A stretch of DNA of 64,000 bases from Cladocopium goreaui (Eukaryota > Sar > Dinophyceae > Suessiales > Symbiodiniaceae). The notes under the pieces were generated by a model. The model searched no databases, was not told the origin of the DNA, and saw nothing but the letters and a program-made list of their open reading frames with translations. The stretch covers positions 1,348,923 through 1,412,922 of the forward strand of contig CAMXCT020001557.1 of assembly GCA_947184155.2 (NCBI GenBank), read 5' to 3'. Position 1 is the stretch's first letter. Every line of letters begins with the position of its first letter. Positions 11,880 through 22,269 of this stretch are shown piece by piece. A program made the translations under genes and the position numbers.

Positions 11880-13280
11880 GAAATCATCTTTTTTTTATTT
11901 TTTCATTTTTTTCATTTTGATCATCATTTTTTTGGCTTGAAAATTATCATCCCTTTTTATCCCCGTTATTTTTTTTCATTATTTTTTCATTCCTGTTTTT
12001 CCTCCCTTTGGCATTTTCATTTTTCTTTCCTTTGCTTCGAAAATGGTCCTTGGTCCTTGGGAATTGCCACCAGAGGCTTTTTCTCGAACCCTTTTCGTCT
12101 GTTTTTTCGATTGCTTTTGCGCTTTAGCTATTTTTGTTTCCTATGCCTTTAAAATTGACCTGGGGAATTGCCAAAATTGCCAAAAGGAGCTTTTTCTCGA
12201 ACCCTTTTCGTTTTTTTCTTGTGTTGGCAATTTCTCCTTTCTTTGCCTTTAAAACTGACCTGGAGAATTGCCAAAAGGAGTTTTTTCTCGAACCCTTTTC
12301 GTTATTTCTTTGTTTTGGTATTTTTTTCCTTTCTTTGCCTTTAAAATTGACCTGGGGAATTGCCAAAAGGAGCTGTTTCTCGAACCCTTTTCAGTTTTTT
12401 TTTTTTTCGTTTTGGCATGTTTTTTCCTTCCTTCGCCTTTAAAATTGACCTAGGAAATTGCCAAAAGGAGCTTTTTCTCGAACCTTTTTCATTTTTTTCG
12501 TGTTTTTTTCATATTTTTTTCGTTTTAGCATTTTTTCCTTCCTTCGCCTTTAAAATTGACCTAGGGAATTGCCAAAAGGAGCTTTTTCTCGAACCCTTTT
12601 CATTTTTTCATTTTTTTCATTTTTTTTTCATTGTGTTTTTCATTTTTTTTTCGTTTTGGCATTTTTTCTTCCTTCGCCTTTAAAATTGACCTAGGGAATT
12701 GCCAAAAGGAGCTTTTTCTCGAACCCTTTTCATTTTTTCAGTTTTTTTTCTTTTTTTTTTCGTTTTGGCATTTTTTCCTTCCTTTGCCTTTAAAATTGAC
12801 CTAAGGAATTGCCAAACAGGAGCTTTTTTTCCCACCCTTTTCATTTTTTTCATGTTTTTTTCATGTTTTTTTCATTTTATTTTTTTTCAGTTTTTTTTTT
12901 CGTTTTTTCTTCGTTTTGGCATTTTTTCCTTCCTTTGCCTTTAAAATTGACCTAGGGAATTGCCAAAAGGACCTTTTTTTGGAATCCTTTTATTTTTTTT
13001 TCATTTTTTCCATTTTTTGTTATTTTTTTCATTTTTGTTTTTCATTTTTTCGTTTTTTCATGTCCTTTTTCATTTTCGTTTTTTCGTTTTTTCATTTCAT
13101 TTTTCATTTTCGTTTTTTTTCGTTTCCTTTTTCATTTCGTTTTTCATTTTCATTTTTTTTTCGTCCTCTTTTTCATGTCATTTTTCATTTTCATTTTTTT
13201 GTTTTCCTTTTCATTACATTTTTAAATTTATGTTTTCGCTGTTGTTTTCATTTTCTTCGCGCAGTTTTAGGATGTTTTAG
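11880..13280. repeat. T-rich minisatellite, about eight copies of a 95-150 bp unit
   Basis: Each unit has a conserved core (TTTAAAATTGACC, then GGGAATTGCCAAAAGGAGC, then TTTTTCTCGAACCCTTTTC) followed by a variable run of TTTTTC/CATTTTTT. Cores start near 12148, 12248, 12340, 12438, 12549, 12677, 12787 and 12938. The last 300 bp are almost only (T)nCA/CG tracts. The long open frames here encode only F/S/L-rich low complexity and are not credited as genes. The 13281-13970 interval that follows shows no recognisable coding sequence. Confidence 0.9.
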
Positions 13281-13973
13281 GTATTTTTGACTTAATCAAA
13301 AATTTTATGTTTCTGATGTTGCTTCGATTCATTTTCGATGCTGAAGGACCACGCTCCTTGGAAAGCTGCGGCGAACCATCTCATGTTTGTTATTTCTCAC
13401 CTGGGCTTTGCGGCTTCCTTTCTGTTCCATTCAGCTCTTCGAATCGTGAAGAGCTATGTGGCTTTGTCTGCGTGTTATACTCGCAAAGGTTGTTGTGATC
13501 ACATGCTTGGCTTTTCCTTGTCTCTTGCTACATGATCATCAACTTGCGTTTCAAATTCCAAAATTCTGCTGTAAATGGAGTTAGTTGACAAGAGTTAACC
13601 TGATGCGTACTTGTAACAGTCGTGAATTACGACCCCATAAGAATTGTGGCCGGAGCTTTTGCGTTTTCGACTTCTATGTTTTTCTTTGTGTATCTACTAG
13701 TCTAGAAGGAACAAGTATGAACATGATAATATTAACTGCACATGAGGGAAACACGATAAACAAATGAGAATGACATTTCCACATAATTGGGGAATGAAAA
13801 AAATGAAAATGACAATTTCACATGATCGGAGAATGATATGAAACAGGAAAAAAATGAAAAACAAAACTCAAAAAAAATGAAAAAATAATTCCTTGGTCCG
13901 GACTCAGTCTGTGGCTGTAAGATTCTCATAATGCTAGAGGGCGGCGGGATCACAGACCGCTTCTCGTACGCTT

Positions 13974-15121
13974 TTGTCTTCCCTGGCGTATCAAGATTTT
14001 GGTTCATGCGTACAGTGGGATCATAACCGCTTAGTTGCGGGCGTGCTGCAAGGGTCCCATCGGGATCAACTCATGGGTCAGGTGGAAGCTGCGTGTGCTG
14101 ATCCGTCAAACTGGGATAATATTTCGCAGGGCCCCCCAGGCCCCATTTGGGAAAAACTCAACAATGTGGTGTGGGAAGCCAGTGCGCGCTTGTACTGCAA
14201 AGAGCCACAACACCGCAGGCAACCCCAAGACTTGCAACAAGCCAGTGATGAGTTGCTCGAAGCCCGCAAACATGTATCTGAACTTCCTAGCCGCCATATT
14301 AATACAAACAATTTCATGCATGAAGATTTACAGTTGCTTTTACAGACTTGGAGAGGATTGGTGCGCAAACGTCGGTGCCACAAACGGTTGGATGCTCTCG
14401 TAAAACAGCACAAACAGCTCAGAATTCAAGCCATGGTTGACGAATTCAACTACGCATGGGGTAGGCGAGATTTGGCTCACATGTGATCTGTTTCCCGGCT
14501 TCTGTCGGACCCAAAAAGCGGAACTACCGGTTGCCACACGGCGAACGCCCCAACAAAGCAACTTGGTCTGCTTTTCTGGCACAACCAGGACCTTCAGGCG
14601 GCCGCGCCGCTCATGCAGTTTCTTTTGCAGAATATTCCCACCAAGAAGACACTGTTGACGAACAAGGGGGAACCCCCCTGACTGGATATGTCGTATGGCG
14701 TGCGAAGACTGGAAAGGTTTGCAGAAGGCTGTTCATCACCTACGGCTTCGTAAAGCAGTTCCTGAATGGTCATGTCCTGCAGAAATTTGGCGACAATTAT
14801 ATATTTCATCCCAACTACTATAGAACAAGCTTATTCCATGGGGTCGGCTACCAGCCCCCAGCCACCACGGCATTCAAATTTTGGGTGCTTCAATTTTTGC
14901 AATCTATTCGGAGATTTGATCAACCACCAGTCTTGTGGCATCGCAGCTCCACCACACAACTGGACAAACGAAACGGAAAAACTCTACGTCTCATCAATTT
15001 GTTGGATCCACTTGGGAGAGGGTTTTACAACCATTTGTGGTCTCGATGCACCCCCAAATCACCTAGAGCGTTCGCTGCCGGGTATGCTCGCCAGAAGAAC
15101 CGCTTGGAAACAATATTTTAG
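13974..15121 (+). pseudogene. LINE linker between endonuclease and RT, copy 2
   Basis: Two overlapping open frames (13974-14486, then 14483-15121). The first is a Q/E/K/R-rich helical segment with WEKLNNVVWEASARLYCKE and a basic RKRRCHKRLDALVKQHKQL stretch. The second carries PKKRNYRLPHGERP and PGPSGG, and then DKRNGKTLRLINLLDPLGR, which matches DKRNGKKGCSSLRFIHLLDP near 4230-4300 in copy 1. The shift from one frame to the other near 14480 is a break. In related LINEs this part links endonuclease and polymerase. Confidence 0.7.
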
Positions 15122-15142
15122 CAGCGTTGTGTTGGGCACCGT

Positions 15143-16690
15143 TTGCGTCAAGCAAAAATTTCACATCTTACATCATTTTTTGACTGTGCTAATGCTTTTT
15201 ACAGTGTGGATTTTGCGCGTTTGGACAAGGCAATTCAAGATGTTTCATTTCCTGCCGATTCTAATTTGCTACGTCGACGTGTCCGGAGGGCAGTTGTACA
15301 AGTTCATGCATGTGATGGGGCTCTTGATTTGCAAAAAGGGTCTGGAACCTTGCAGGGAGACGGTTTGGCTGCACAACTTTTCTTGGAACCATATCACCCC
15401 ATTCTGGATGCCATTCAGAGCAAACTACAGCAGCTGGACACTGCGGGTCTTTTGGTTGCTCATGATCCTATTGCAGACATTGATGTCAATGTATCCTTGT
15501 CCTCCTATGCTGATGATGTTGCTGGCAAACTTTGTGGAAAGACGCCCCAAGAGTTGGCAAATCTATCGGTTTCTATTAATCAATGCATTGATACTGAGTT
15601 TGCTCGCATTGGCCTGGGGCAGAACCATAACAAACAAGAACATGTCACTTTTTTTGCAAAGGCTGGAGCGCGCGCTCACTACCGAGCTATTTTTTGTGAC
15701 AACTTATTGGCAGGAAAAGTTTGTAGGCAAGCTAGGTACTTGGGCCCTCCATATACATTCAATGGCTCTCACGCTTCTGAAGTGGACGAACGGCTTGTGG
15801 CTGCGAAACTTGGCTGGGTGGCTTGCGGGCGCTTCTGGTCACGATTGCATAGTGCTCACAAAGGAAAACTTTGCGTTTTTCGTGGTATGGTTTACACTCC
15901 CGTATTGGCAGGGTTGGAAACTTGCGTTTTGGACAAAGCTGGACGCATGCGTTTTGCGGTGTGGACACAAAATTATGCAGAGGAAAGCATGTCGCAAGGT
16001 CGAACAAGATGATGGAACAATTGAATACAAAGCGCAACCCTCCTCTGCAGTTTTTGCTTTCCTGCGACTCTTGCCATGTAAAGATGAACTGTTTATTCGA
16101 CGTGTTCGATGGTATCAATCCATGGCCAGGTCCCCTTCATTGCATTCAATTTGGTTCGCATGTATGTTTGGCATTTTTTCTTTTGAGCCTCATCCAGTTG
16201 TCGAAGGTATTGGCAGTATTTCTTCTCATGCGCATCCATGGGCACAGCAATTCCATAATGATGTTTGTAGATGGGCTGAGATTGAAGGTGGTGATACACT
16301 TGTTTGGCTTTCGGCCGGGCAGCCGCTGCGGCTGTTCACAGATTTGCGTGATGATTTTTTGCGTTTGGATGTTAGATGTTTTAGAAGGATCCCGTTTGGT
16401 GTGGCCGTTCCGCCACCAGAGTTTCAACCTTCCCCGGACCCCTTGCCCCAGGGTCTTCTCATTCAAGAAGAAGAAAATGCAGAAACTGATGACCAATTTT
16501 CATGCACATGTCTCAAAGCAGATGGCGAACAATGTGGTGCGAAATTCAGCACCGCACGAGGCTTGGCAGTGCACATCTCTAACACGCAGGGCGGCACACA
16601 TGGTGCAATCCCCGTCACCAACCGATGCGTTTTTTGCAAACATGTGTTTTGCAGCCTGCGAACAACAACGTTTCGGACCGCTGTTCGCGC
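15143..16690 (+). pseudogene. LINE reverse transcriptase and zinc-finger region, copy 2
   Basis: The frame 15143-16012 holds a good RT core: SFFDCANAFYSVDF (motif A), GSGTLQGDGLAAQLFLEPY (motif B, QGD rather than the common QG.P) and SSYADDV (motif C, catalytic DD). A thumb-like stretch with ARYLGPPYTF and LAGLETCV follows. After a frame change near 16010 the product continues as RRVRWYQSMARSPSLH, an acidic stretch and a Cys/His segment CTCLKADGEQCGAKFSTARG...H. It ends near 16690 at a palindromic GCGCGCGAATTC tract. RT uses the nicked target to prime cDNA synthesis. Confidence 0.82.
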
Positions 16691-16759
16691 GCGAATTCAA
16701 TTCGCGCGCGAATTCAATTCCATTTTCAGCAAAGATTTTGACATCTCTGCATGTAACGA

Positions 16760-17171
16760 CGTCAATATATCTATATGCATACGTATCCATATGTCTATAT
16801 ATATATATATATACAGATACAAACCGATATAAATATATGTAATATGTATATATAAATGTTTCGCGTGCAGATTTGATTGTGGAATCCAACAACGTGATCA
16901 AGTCCAAAGGAACGTCATCACTGCCCCACCCCACCCACCCCACCCCACCCCAATGCGTGGCGTAGCATCAACATCGTGATCAAGTCCAAAGGAACGTCAT
17001 CACTGCCCCCACCCCACCCCACCCCACCCCAATGCGTGGCGTAGCATCAACACGTGATCAAGTCCAAAGGAACGTCATCACTGCCCAACCCCACCCCACC
17101 CCAATGCGTGGCGTAGCATCAACACCGTGATCAAGTCCAAAGGAACGTCATCACTGCCCCACCCCACCCCA
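16760..17171. repeat. AT microsatellite and 73-82 bp CCCCA-rich minisatellite
   Basis: 16790-16860 is a TATA-rich tract. From 16891 four tandem units begin with GTGATCAAGTCCAAAGGAAC (starts near 16894, 16976, 17054, 17127). Each contains ACGTCATCACTGCC, a (CCCCA)2-5 run and, in the first three, AATGCGTGGCGTAGCATCAA. The copies are nearly identical, so the expansion is recent. On the minus strand the runs read GGGGTGGGGT and could form G-quadruplexes. The array sits inside LINE copy 2, between its zinc-finger and C-terminal regions. Confidence 0.9.
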
Positions 17172-17329
17172 TGGTGTCGCGAAACCCTGCGTACACTGGC
17201 AAATATGACATAAAAACCGCCGTACCCTGCAGTACTGCGTCTCTTTCGGCGCGCGCGGACAAGGGTCCGGAAGGAACAACAAAGAACCACATCCGTCACA
17301 GTCTCCGGGCGGGACACTGCACAGGGCAG

Positions 17330-18113
17330 GGTAGCCAAACAGTTTTCACTCCACAGCCTCCAAAGAGTTTGCAATGTACTTTTTGCCATTGGCAAGCTTC
17401 AGGTTTGGATGCTTTGCTGGATCATTTGGCGCGCCATGCGCAGCGACCTGGGGTTCAAGTTGAGTCGCGTCATTTGTTTCAGTCGCTGCACCATGGACCA
17501 GTGGGAGTTGAACAGAGGCTCTAGTGAGCAGCCTGCCAAAAAAATGGCGGTGGGGCATGACAAGCAAGTGAGCAAAGCCCTTCACCTCATTGGCAGGCTC
17601 TGCTTGAAGAATGCCTTGGAAGTTAGAGAGCTTCAGGCAGCAGTGTTCATCACCTTCCTCGTGCCCAAAAAATCCGACTACGTTCAGGCGCCCTTGGCAG
17701 CTACCAAAGAGTTTGCTGAGAACGCCAAACGTGCCAAAGAAGGGAAATGTCCCATGCCTCCAGGCAAGCCGCATGTCCATGCTTGGGCTGCGATCCTTCG
17801 AGTGGCCCTTGAAGACACAGCTCTTGGCGATTTTGACAAGCAGAATATCCAAAGTCACCGCAACAGTTCCACAGATCCTGAAGCCATGTCCCAGGCAGTT
17901 TTTGTGTGCAAACTGCACAAGGCTTATGACAGAGACAGCATGAAAGAGTTCTTCTCAGTCCATCGAGATGTGGAGCCTGCTCTCAAAGCAGTCATGAAGG
18001 GCATCACCGCACATGGCGGCAAACAAAAGGTAGGACAAGCTGCCCGAGCCGGTTTGGAACGTAAAGTCCAAGACGTGATTGATGAGCTGACGGCTGTTTT
18101 AGGTGACAAGTAG
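17330..18113 (+). pseudogene. LINE C2H2 finger and C-terminal domain, copy 2
   Basis: A C2H2 finger, QCTFCHWQASGLDALLDHL followed by A-R-H, lies near 17372-17440. A frame change leads into an open frame 17409-18113 ending with a stop. The C-terminal part carries KPHVHAWAAILRVALED and DPEAMSQAVFVCKLHKAYD, paralleling copy 1 (6700-6850). It ends with a helical ELTAVLGDK tail comparable to ELLEGMGVK in copy 1. Function unknown. Being last before the 3' UTR in both copies, it is probably the C-terminus of the single LINE polyprotein. Confidence 0.62.
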
Positions 18114-18331
18114 CGCTACTCCTTTTTTGCAAAGGGTGTTGCACCTGGTAGGTTCACTTAGTGATTCCTTGTATCACTGCGTTCGTGTAGACACGAGGAG
18201 TTGCTGCGGGTGACCGTCCCCACGGTGCGTTCATCGCAGCGGGGCTGCGATCAGCAACTAGTGTTCATGCAGTGCGACCGTACTGCTTGCTCAGCTTAGA
18301 TGAGACACACCTGAATGCTGCGGAAGAAGAA

Positions 18332-18750
18332 GATTAGATTACATGACAGCAGCTTAGATTAGGTTACATTAGATTAGACTACATTACATGACATTAGATT
18401 TCATTAGATTCCATTAGGTTAGATTAGGTTACATGAGGTTGGATTACATTACATTACAAAAGATTTAATTAGGTGAGATTACATTACAGTAGGTTAGATT
18501 AGGTTACATTAGATTTGACTACATGACAAAAAACATTAGATTTCATCAGATTAGATTACATTACAGTAGGTTAGATTCGGTTACATTAGGTTAGGTTACT
18601 GTACATTACAGTAGATTTCATTAGATTACATTACAGTAGGTTAGATTAGGTTACACTAGGTTAGATTAGATTGTATTGGATTAGATTCTATGACATTAGA
18701 TTACATTAGACTAGATTAGATTGTATTAGATTACATTGCATTGCATTACA
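18332..18750. repeat. TTACA/TTAGG satellite, block 3
   Basis: The same satellite resumes in phase directly after the LINE and runs about 420 bp. It is followed by about 20 bp of other sequence and then the copia element. Confidence 0.93.
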
Positions 18751-18773
18751 TCCACAACACTCACAGTGAATAT

Positions 18774-19045
18774 TGTCAAAACCGATGCACCTGGTTGAAT
18801 GGCTTTTCATGTTTAGCACAAGCCTGGCGAAAGAATCCACGACATCATCGTCAGTGGCCAATTGAGTTGCAGAACCCTTTCATGTTTAGCACAAGCCTGG
18901 CGAAAGAATCCACGACATCATCGTCAGTGGACAATTGAATTGCAGAACCATGAAGATTAAAGATTGATCATGATCTGAAGCGTGGGGCTCAGTCATGGGT
19001 GAAAAGGTCGTGTTGCCTGCTCCACTGGAGGATTTACTTCTTTCA
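18774..19045 (+). repeat. 5' LTR of the copia element
   Basis: Begins TGTCAAAACC and ends TTACTTCTTTCA. It contains an internal tandem duplication of about 73 bp whose core is TTTAGCACAAGCCTGGCGAA (first copy from about 18806, second from about 18880). This duplication is also in the 3' LTR, so it predates the insertion. It should hold the promoter and the polyadenylation signals, but no TATA box or AATAAA is evident. Confidence 0.95.
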
Positions 19046-19046
19046 G

Positions 19047-19060
19047 TGGTAAGCGGAGCC
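19047..19060 (+). promoter_or_regulatory. Candidate primer-binding site
   Basis: TGGTAAGCGGAGCC starts one base after the LTR end. A TGG start at this place is expected where the CCA 3' end of a tRNA primes minus-strand synthesis. The matching tRNA is not identified. Confidence 0.6.
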
Positions 19061-19086
19061 GTGCTCGGTTTCGAAGTGTAGGTGCC

Positions 19087-19908
19087 ATGGCGACCATCGA
19101 TGAGAAGAGCCGCTTGGAAACCTTTGATGGGTCGAACCCAGGCATGTATCGTCTCTGGCAACGACGCGCTCAACTGATGATAGCTGGGCTACCCACAACA
19201 GTTCCAAAGGAGAAATATGGGCCACGACTCATGGAGTATATCAAAGGAGAGGCTGAAGCCTTGCTAGAAACCATACCCGTTGAAGAGTTGATCAAGCAGG
19301 ATGGCGACAAGGGAATTTGGCTCGTTCTAGATGAAAAGTATGGACCACAGCCAAGAGATCTCCTTCAACATGCGCTGAAGAACTACCTGTATGACTTGCA
19401 CGTGAAGCCCGGTGAGACCTATCTCCAGTTCATGGCTAGGCATGATGCTGCAATCAGGCTGTTGAAAGAGCAGTCGATTGAGCTGCCTCCACCAGTGATG
19501 GGGTTTCTGTTGATGAAGAAACTCAAATTGGACCAGTCGCAGGAGAGCATGGTGCTCACCCACACGAAGGGTGGCATGGACTTCAAGGATGTGGTGGCCG
19601 CGGTTCGCGGCATCTTCCCGGAGGGCAAGGGCACGGTGAGGAGCAAGGAAGTGTTTCAGGCGGATGATGATTGCCAAAATTGTGGTCACAAGGAGATCGC
19701 AATGGTTGATGAGGAGAATGACCTGGCTGAAGTGGCGCAGATGATCGCCGATGAGAGCCAGGAGCTAGATGTCGATGAGGAAGAGGCTTTACCTTTGAAA
19801 CTTATCTTGATGTCCGCAAGCGGCTTCGAGATCAAAAGACCAGTCGTGGATTTCAGAATTCTCGTGGAGGCCCTGATCAAGGACAGTGGAAGCTATCTGG
19901 CACTGTGA
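19087..19908 (+). pseudogene. copia gag (capsid)
   Basis: The ATG at 19087 (CCATGG context, about 40 bp after the LTR) opens a 273-codon frame. Residues 1-180 have the helical copia gag layout: LETFDGSNPGMYRLWQRRAQ, IWLVLDEKYG, ETYLQFMARHDAAIRLL and a helix-rich C-part. This protein would form the particle shell that packages element RNA. After about residue 200 the frame drifts to acidic sequence, and the zinc knuckle lies in the next frame (19905-20168), so a frame break lies between about 19800 and 19905. Confidence 0.85.
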
Positions 19909-20168
19909 AGGGCAAGTTGGAACTGCTGAAGGCGAGAACGGCATGTCACGTATGCAAGCAGAAAGGCCATTGGAAGCGTGAGTGTCCACATCGAACCGGT
20001 GGGCGCGGGGAGTCTTCTAGTCGAGCTGGTGCTGCTTCAGGCTCATCAAGCAAGGGCGCGTCGGAGGTAAATGTCGTAGAACGCCATGGTCGTGAGGTAC
20101 TTCTGGCCGACGATGTTTGGGAGATGTTCAAGGTGCAGGCGTCACTACATCAGGGAGCCCACACCTGA
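19905..20168 (+). pseudogene. copia nucleocapsid zinc knuckle
   Basis: Contains CHVCKQKGHWKRECPHR, a CX2CX4HX4C zinc knuckle that binds element RNA, followed by a Gly/Ser-rich spacer. It lies in a different frame from the capsid part and overlaps the protease frame, so it is a broken portion of the gag-pol polyprotein. Confidence 0.88.
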
Positions 20169-20169
20169 G

Positions 20170-20700
20170 CGAGAGGCTTTTGTGACGGAAGTTTTTTCCA
20201 ACGATCCAGGAGAGACAAACCATCCTGAGGTCACGGTAGAGGACCCAATTCTCAGTGAGTGTGCAGTGCCTGACACAGCTTGTCGACGCACGTTGGTAGG
20301 AGCATACACATTGCAGGGGCTGGAGAGGCATTTGAGACGTCAGGGCATGAGTGTTTCTCGTAGGGCTGAAATTTCGGAATTTCGTTTTGGAAACTCTGGA
20401 ACCTTGACCTCTCATGAAGCTGTCATCATTCCAGCCAAACTAGGGTCACGGAAGTTTTTGATCAAAGCTGCTGTTTTGCTAAGTAGTTCAACTCCTCTTC
20501 TCTTGAGCAAGGAACTTCTCCGTCAGTTGGATTGTGTTTTGGATTTGTCTAGTGACCGGTTGAAGGGTTTTGGTGATTGGTATGATCTGGAGAACACTGG
20601 ACGTGGCCACTATGCTATCAGGTGCTTTGATTTTTCTAGTGAATGTTTGGTTGGTGATGTTCTGTGTGATGTTTTTGCGGGAAAGAAAGAGTATCGAATT
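20170..20700 (+). pseudogene. copia aspartic protease region
   Basis: The open frame running from 20086 carries CAVPDTACRRTLVG near 20260. The DTA triad corresponds to the D-T/S-G active site of retropepsins (here Ala instead of Gly). It is followed by EAVIIPAKLGSRKFLIKAAV and a PLLLSKELLRQLDCVLDL stretch, typical of the second half of copia-type protease in which the flap and a hydrophobic ILLS-type block follow. The protease would cut the polyprotein. Downstream of about 20780 this frame stops looking like protein and coding passes to another frame. Confidence 0.75.
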
Positions 20701-20788
20701 GATGAGCTTGAGTGCGACTCGCAAAGCGAGATCAGGCTCAAGACTAGGTTTGCGCGGTGTAGTGTAGATCAGGTACCAGATTGCTCTC

Positions 20789-21416
20789 ATGACGCAGCGA
20801 AGGGGTCTGAGCCAAGAAGTTCTGGAGATGCTTCGGAACGTTCAAACCCCGGAGGAGGATCAGCAGGCCTGGAAGAGCTCAACCAAAGCCTTGGATTTGA
20901 TGGACGACCTGTCGGACGACGGGGAGGACAACCCCATCAGCGGGCTGATGATCATCAAAGAGGGCAAGTACAAGGGTGGCAAGAACGGACTGGAGCTGAA
21001 GGCGATCTATGTGATCTATGTGACGGACGAGCCCCACTGCGAGTGGGTTCGTCATCACATCGACAAGAACAGTGGCAAGGACATGCAGCGTCTGGGGATC
21101 TACATCCTCTGCCGCGACCAAGGGGCAATCACTGCCGGAGGAGGGGGGCAATTTGGTCAGCGCAAGGCATGCCAAGGCGAAGCCAGCTCCCAGGGGTGTC
21201 AAGAATGCCCGAGCATCCAGCGAAGCGAGCATGGAGTGGTCCTATGTGGAGAATCAGGGGCACGAGATTGTAATCATGGAAATGATGAACGGCCTTCCCA
21301 TTCGTCAAGTGAATCCTCTGCAGCCCGACCACCATGTGGAGGAGCATGGACTGATGATGGAGATGCAGGCCATTCTGAGTGCCACGCTGGGAAATCCCAG
21401 CATGTAGGAGAGCAGA
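20789..21416 (+). pseudogene. copia linker between protease and methyltransferase-like domain
   Basis: The frame from 20789 (MTQRRGLSQEVLEMLRNV) encodes a helical, acidic segment (LMDDLSDDGEDNPISG) and then a basic part (EGKYKGGKNGLELKAIYVIY, WVRHHIDKNSGKD). At about 21130-21230 coding evidence moves to another frame. I recognise no catalytic motif. The KEGKYKGGKNG and KNSGKDMQ pieces recall a short domain of unknown function and could be a nucleic-acid-binding linker. Frames break at both ends. Confidence 0.5.
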
Positions 21417-21467
21417 CCATGTCTAAGAAAAATCGTGTGAAACTCCTCAAAAACATAAAAGGATGGT

Positions 21468-22260
21468 GTGATGAGATGTGATGAGAACGATCCTAGTGTT
21501 GTGGATTGTGCTTGCAAGGAGCCTGAGGGAGGAACACATGAGATTTTTGTGGTGAATCTGCAATCGAAGCCTGATTTTGCCGAGGTGTTTTCTAATCCCA
21601 GGTTGTTGCCAGCTGCAGAGCAGCGAGGCCTCATTGGATTGAGGTCATACGACGTTGGGCAGAGATGGGACTTCCTGAAGGCTGACCAAAGGAAAGCCTG
21701 TCTGGACGAAATTCGACACTATAAGCCCAAGTGTGTTTTGGTTTGCCCACCATGTGGACCATTTTCCACATTGCAGGCGTGTAGTTGGCACAAACAGAAG
21801 CGGGATGATCAAAAAAGAAAATTGCTGGAGGGCCGAGTGCTTTTGGAGTTTGCGATGCAAGTTTGTGAGGTGCAGCATGAAGGAGGGCGATTGTTTGCCT
21901 TTGAACACCCTGGGGGGGCCGCTAGCTGGAAAGAACCCTGTGTTGAACATGTTCGTGGGTTGCCTGGCGTTTTCACGTTGGACATGGACCAGTGCATGTT
22001 TGGGTTGAAGGATCCTGTGAATTTCAAAGCCTATAAGAAACATACTCGTTGGATGTTCAATTTTGAAGAACTCAAGGGTTTGGCTTGTAGGTGTGACCAT
22101 GGACATGACCACCAGCAAGTCGAGGGTCAAATCAGGGTTGATGGAGTGTGGGTTAATAGGTCACGATGTGCTCAAATTTATTGCCGGAAGTTGGTTGACC
22201 AATTCATTTCTGCGTACATCAAACATCAAAAAAACAAAGGTCATGAGGTTTTGGTGGCTG
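21468..22260 (+). pseudogene. Methyltransferase-like domain inside the copia polyprotein
   Basis: A 265-residue stretch in one open frame between the protease and integrase. It carries CVLVCPPCGPFSTLQ (21730-21775), resembling the catalytic PPCQ.FS loop (motif IV) of C5 cytosine methyltransferases. GGRLFAFEHPGGAASW follows (compare the motif VI ENV position), then a Cys/His-rich C-part with CRCDHGHDH. The N-part reads FAEVFSNPRLLPAAEQRG, where the glycine-rich FxGxG SAM-binding motif I would be expected but is not seen. It could be an active enzyme, a degenerate methyltransferase fold or an unrelated Cys enzyme. Retrotransposon-borne cytosine methyltransferases are known in dinoflagellates; whether this family is one of them is inference. 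Confidence 0.65.
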
Positions 22261-22269
22261 AAGCTCTTC

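Larger units (their letters stand above)
10979..18331 (+). mobile_element. Decayed LINE retrotransposon, copy 2
   Basis: Same domain order as the element at 2195-7277 (EEP, linker, RT, C2H2, C-terminal domain). It is longer because of two internal tandem-repeat expansions (11880-13280 and 16891-17171). It is bounded by an exact 14-bp direct repeat AGATTAGATTACAT at 10965-10978 and 18331-18344, a candidate target duplication made of satellite sequence. After the last stop at 18113 there is a 3' UTR-like segment with a short GC-rich hairpin (around 18235-18255), ending in CGGAAGAAG. Frame changes make it non-functional as it stands. Confidence 0.85.

Noticed and set aside
12040..13290. Overlapping F/S-rich frames of 60-124 residues
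   Set aside because: They follow the T-rich minisatellite period and have no protein-like composition.
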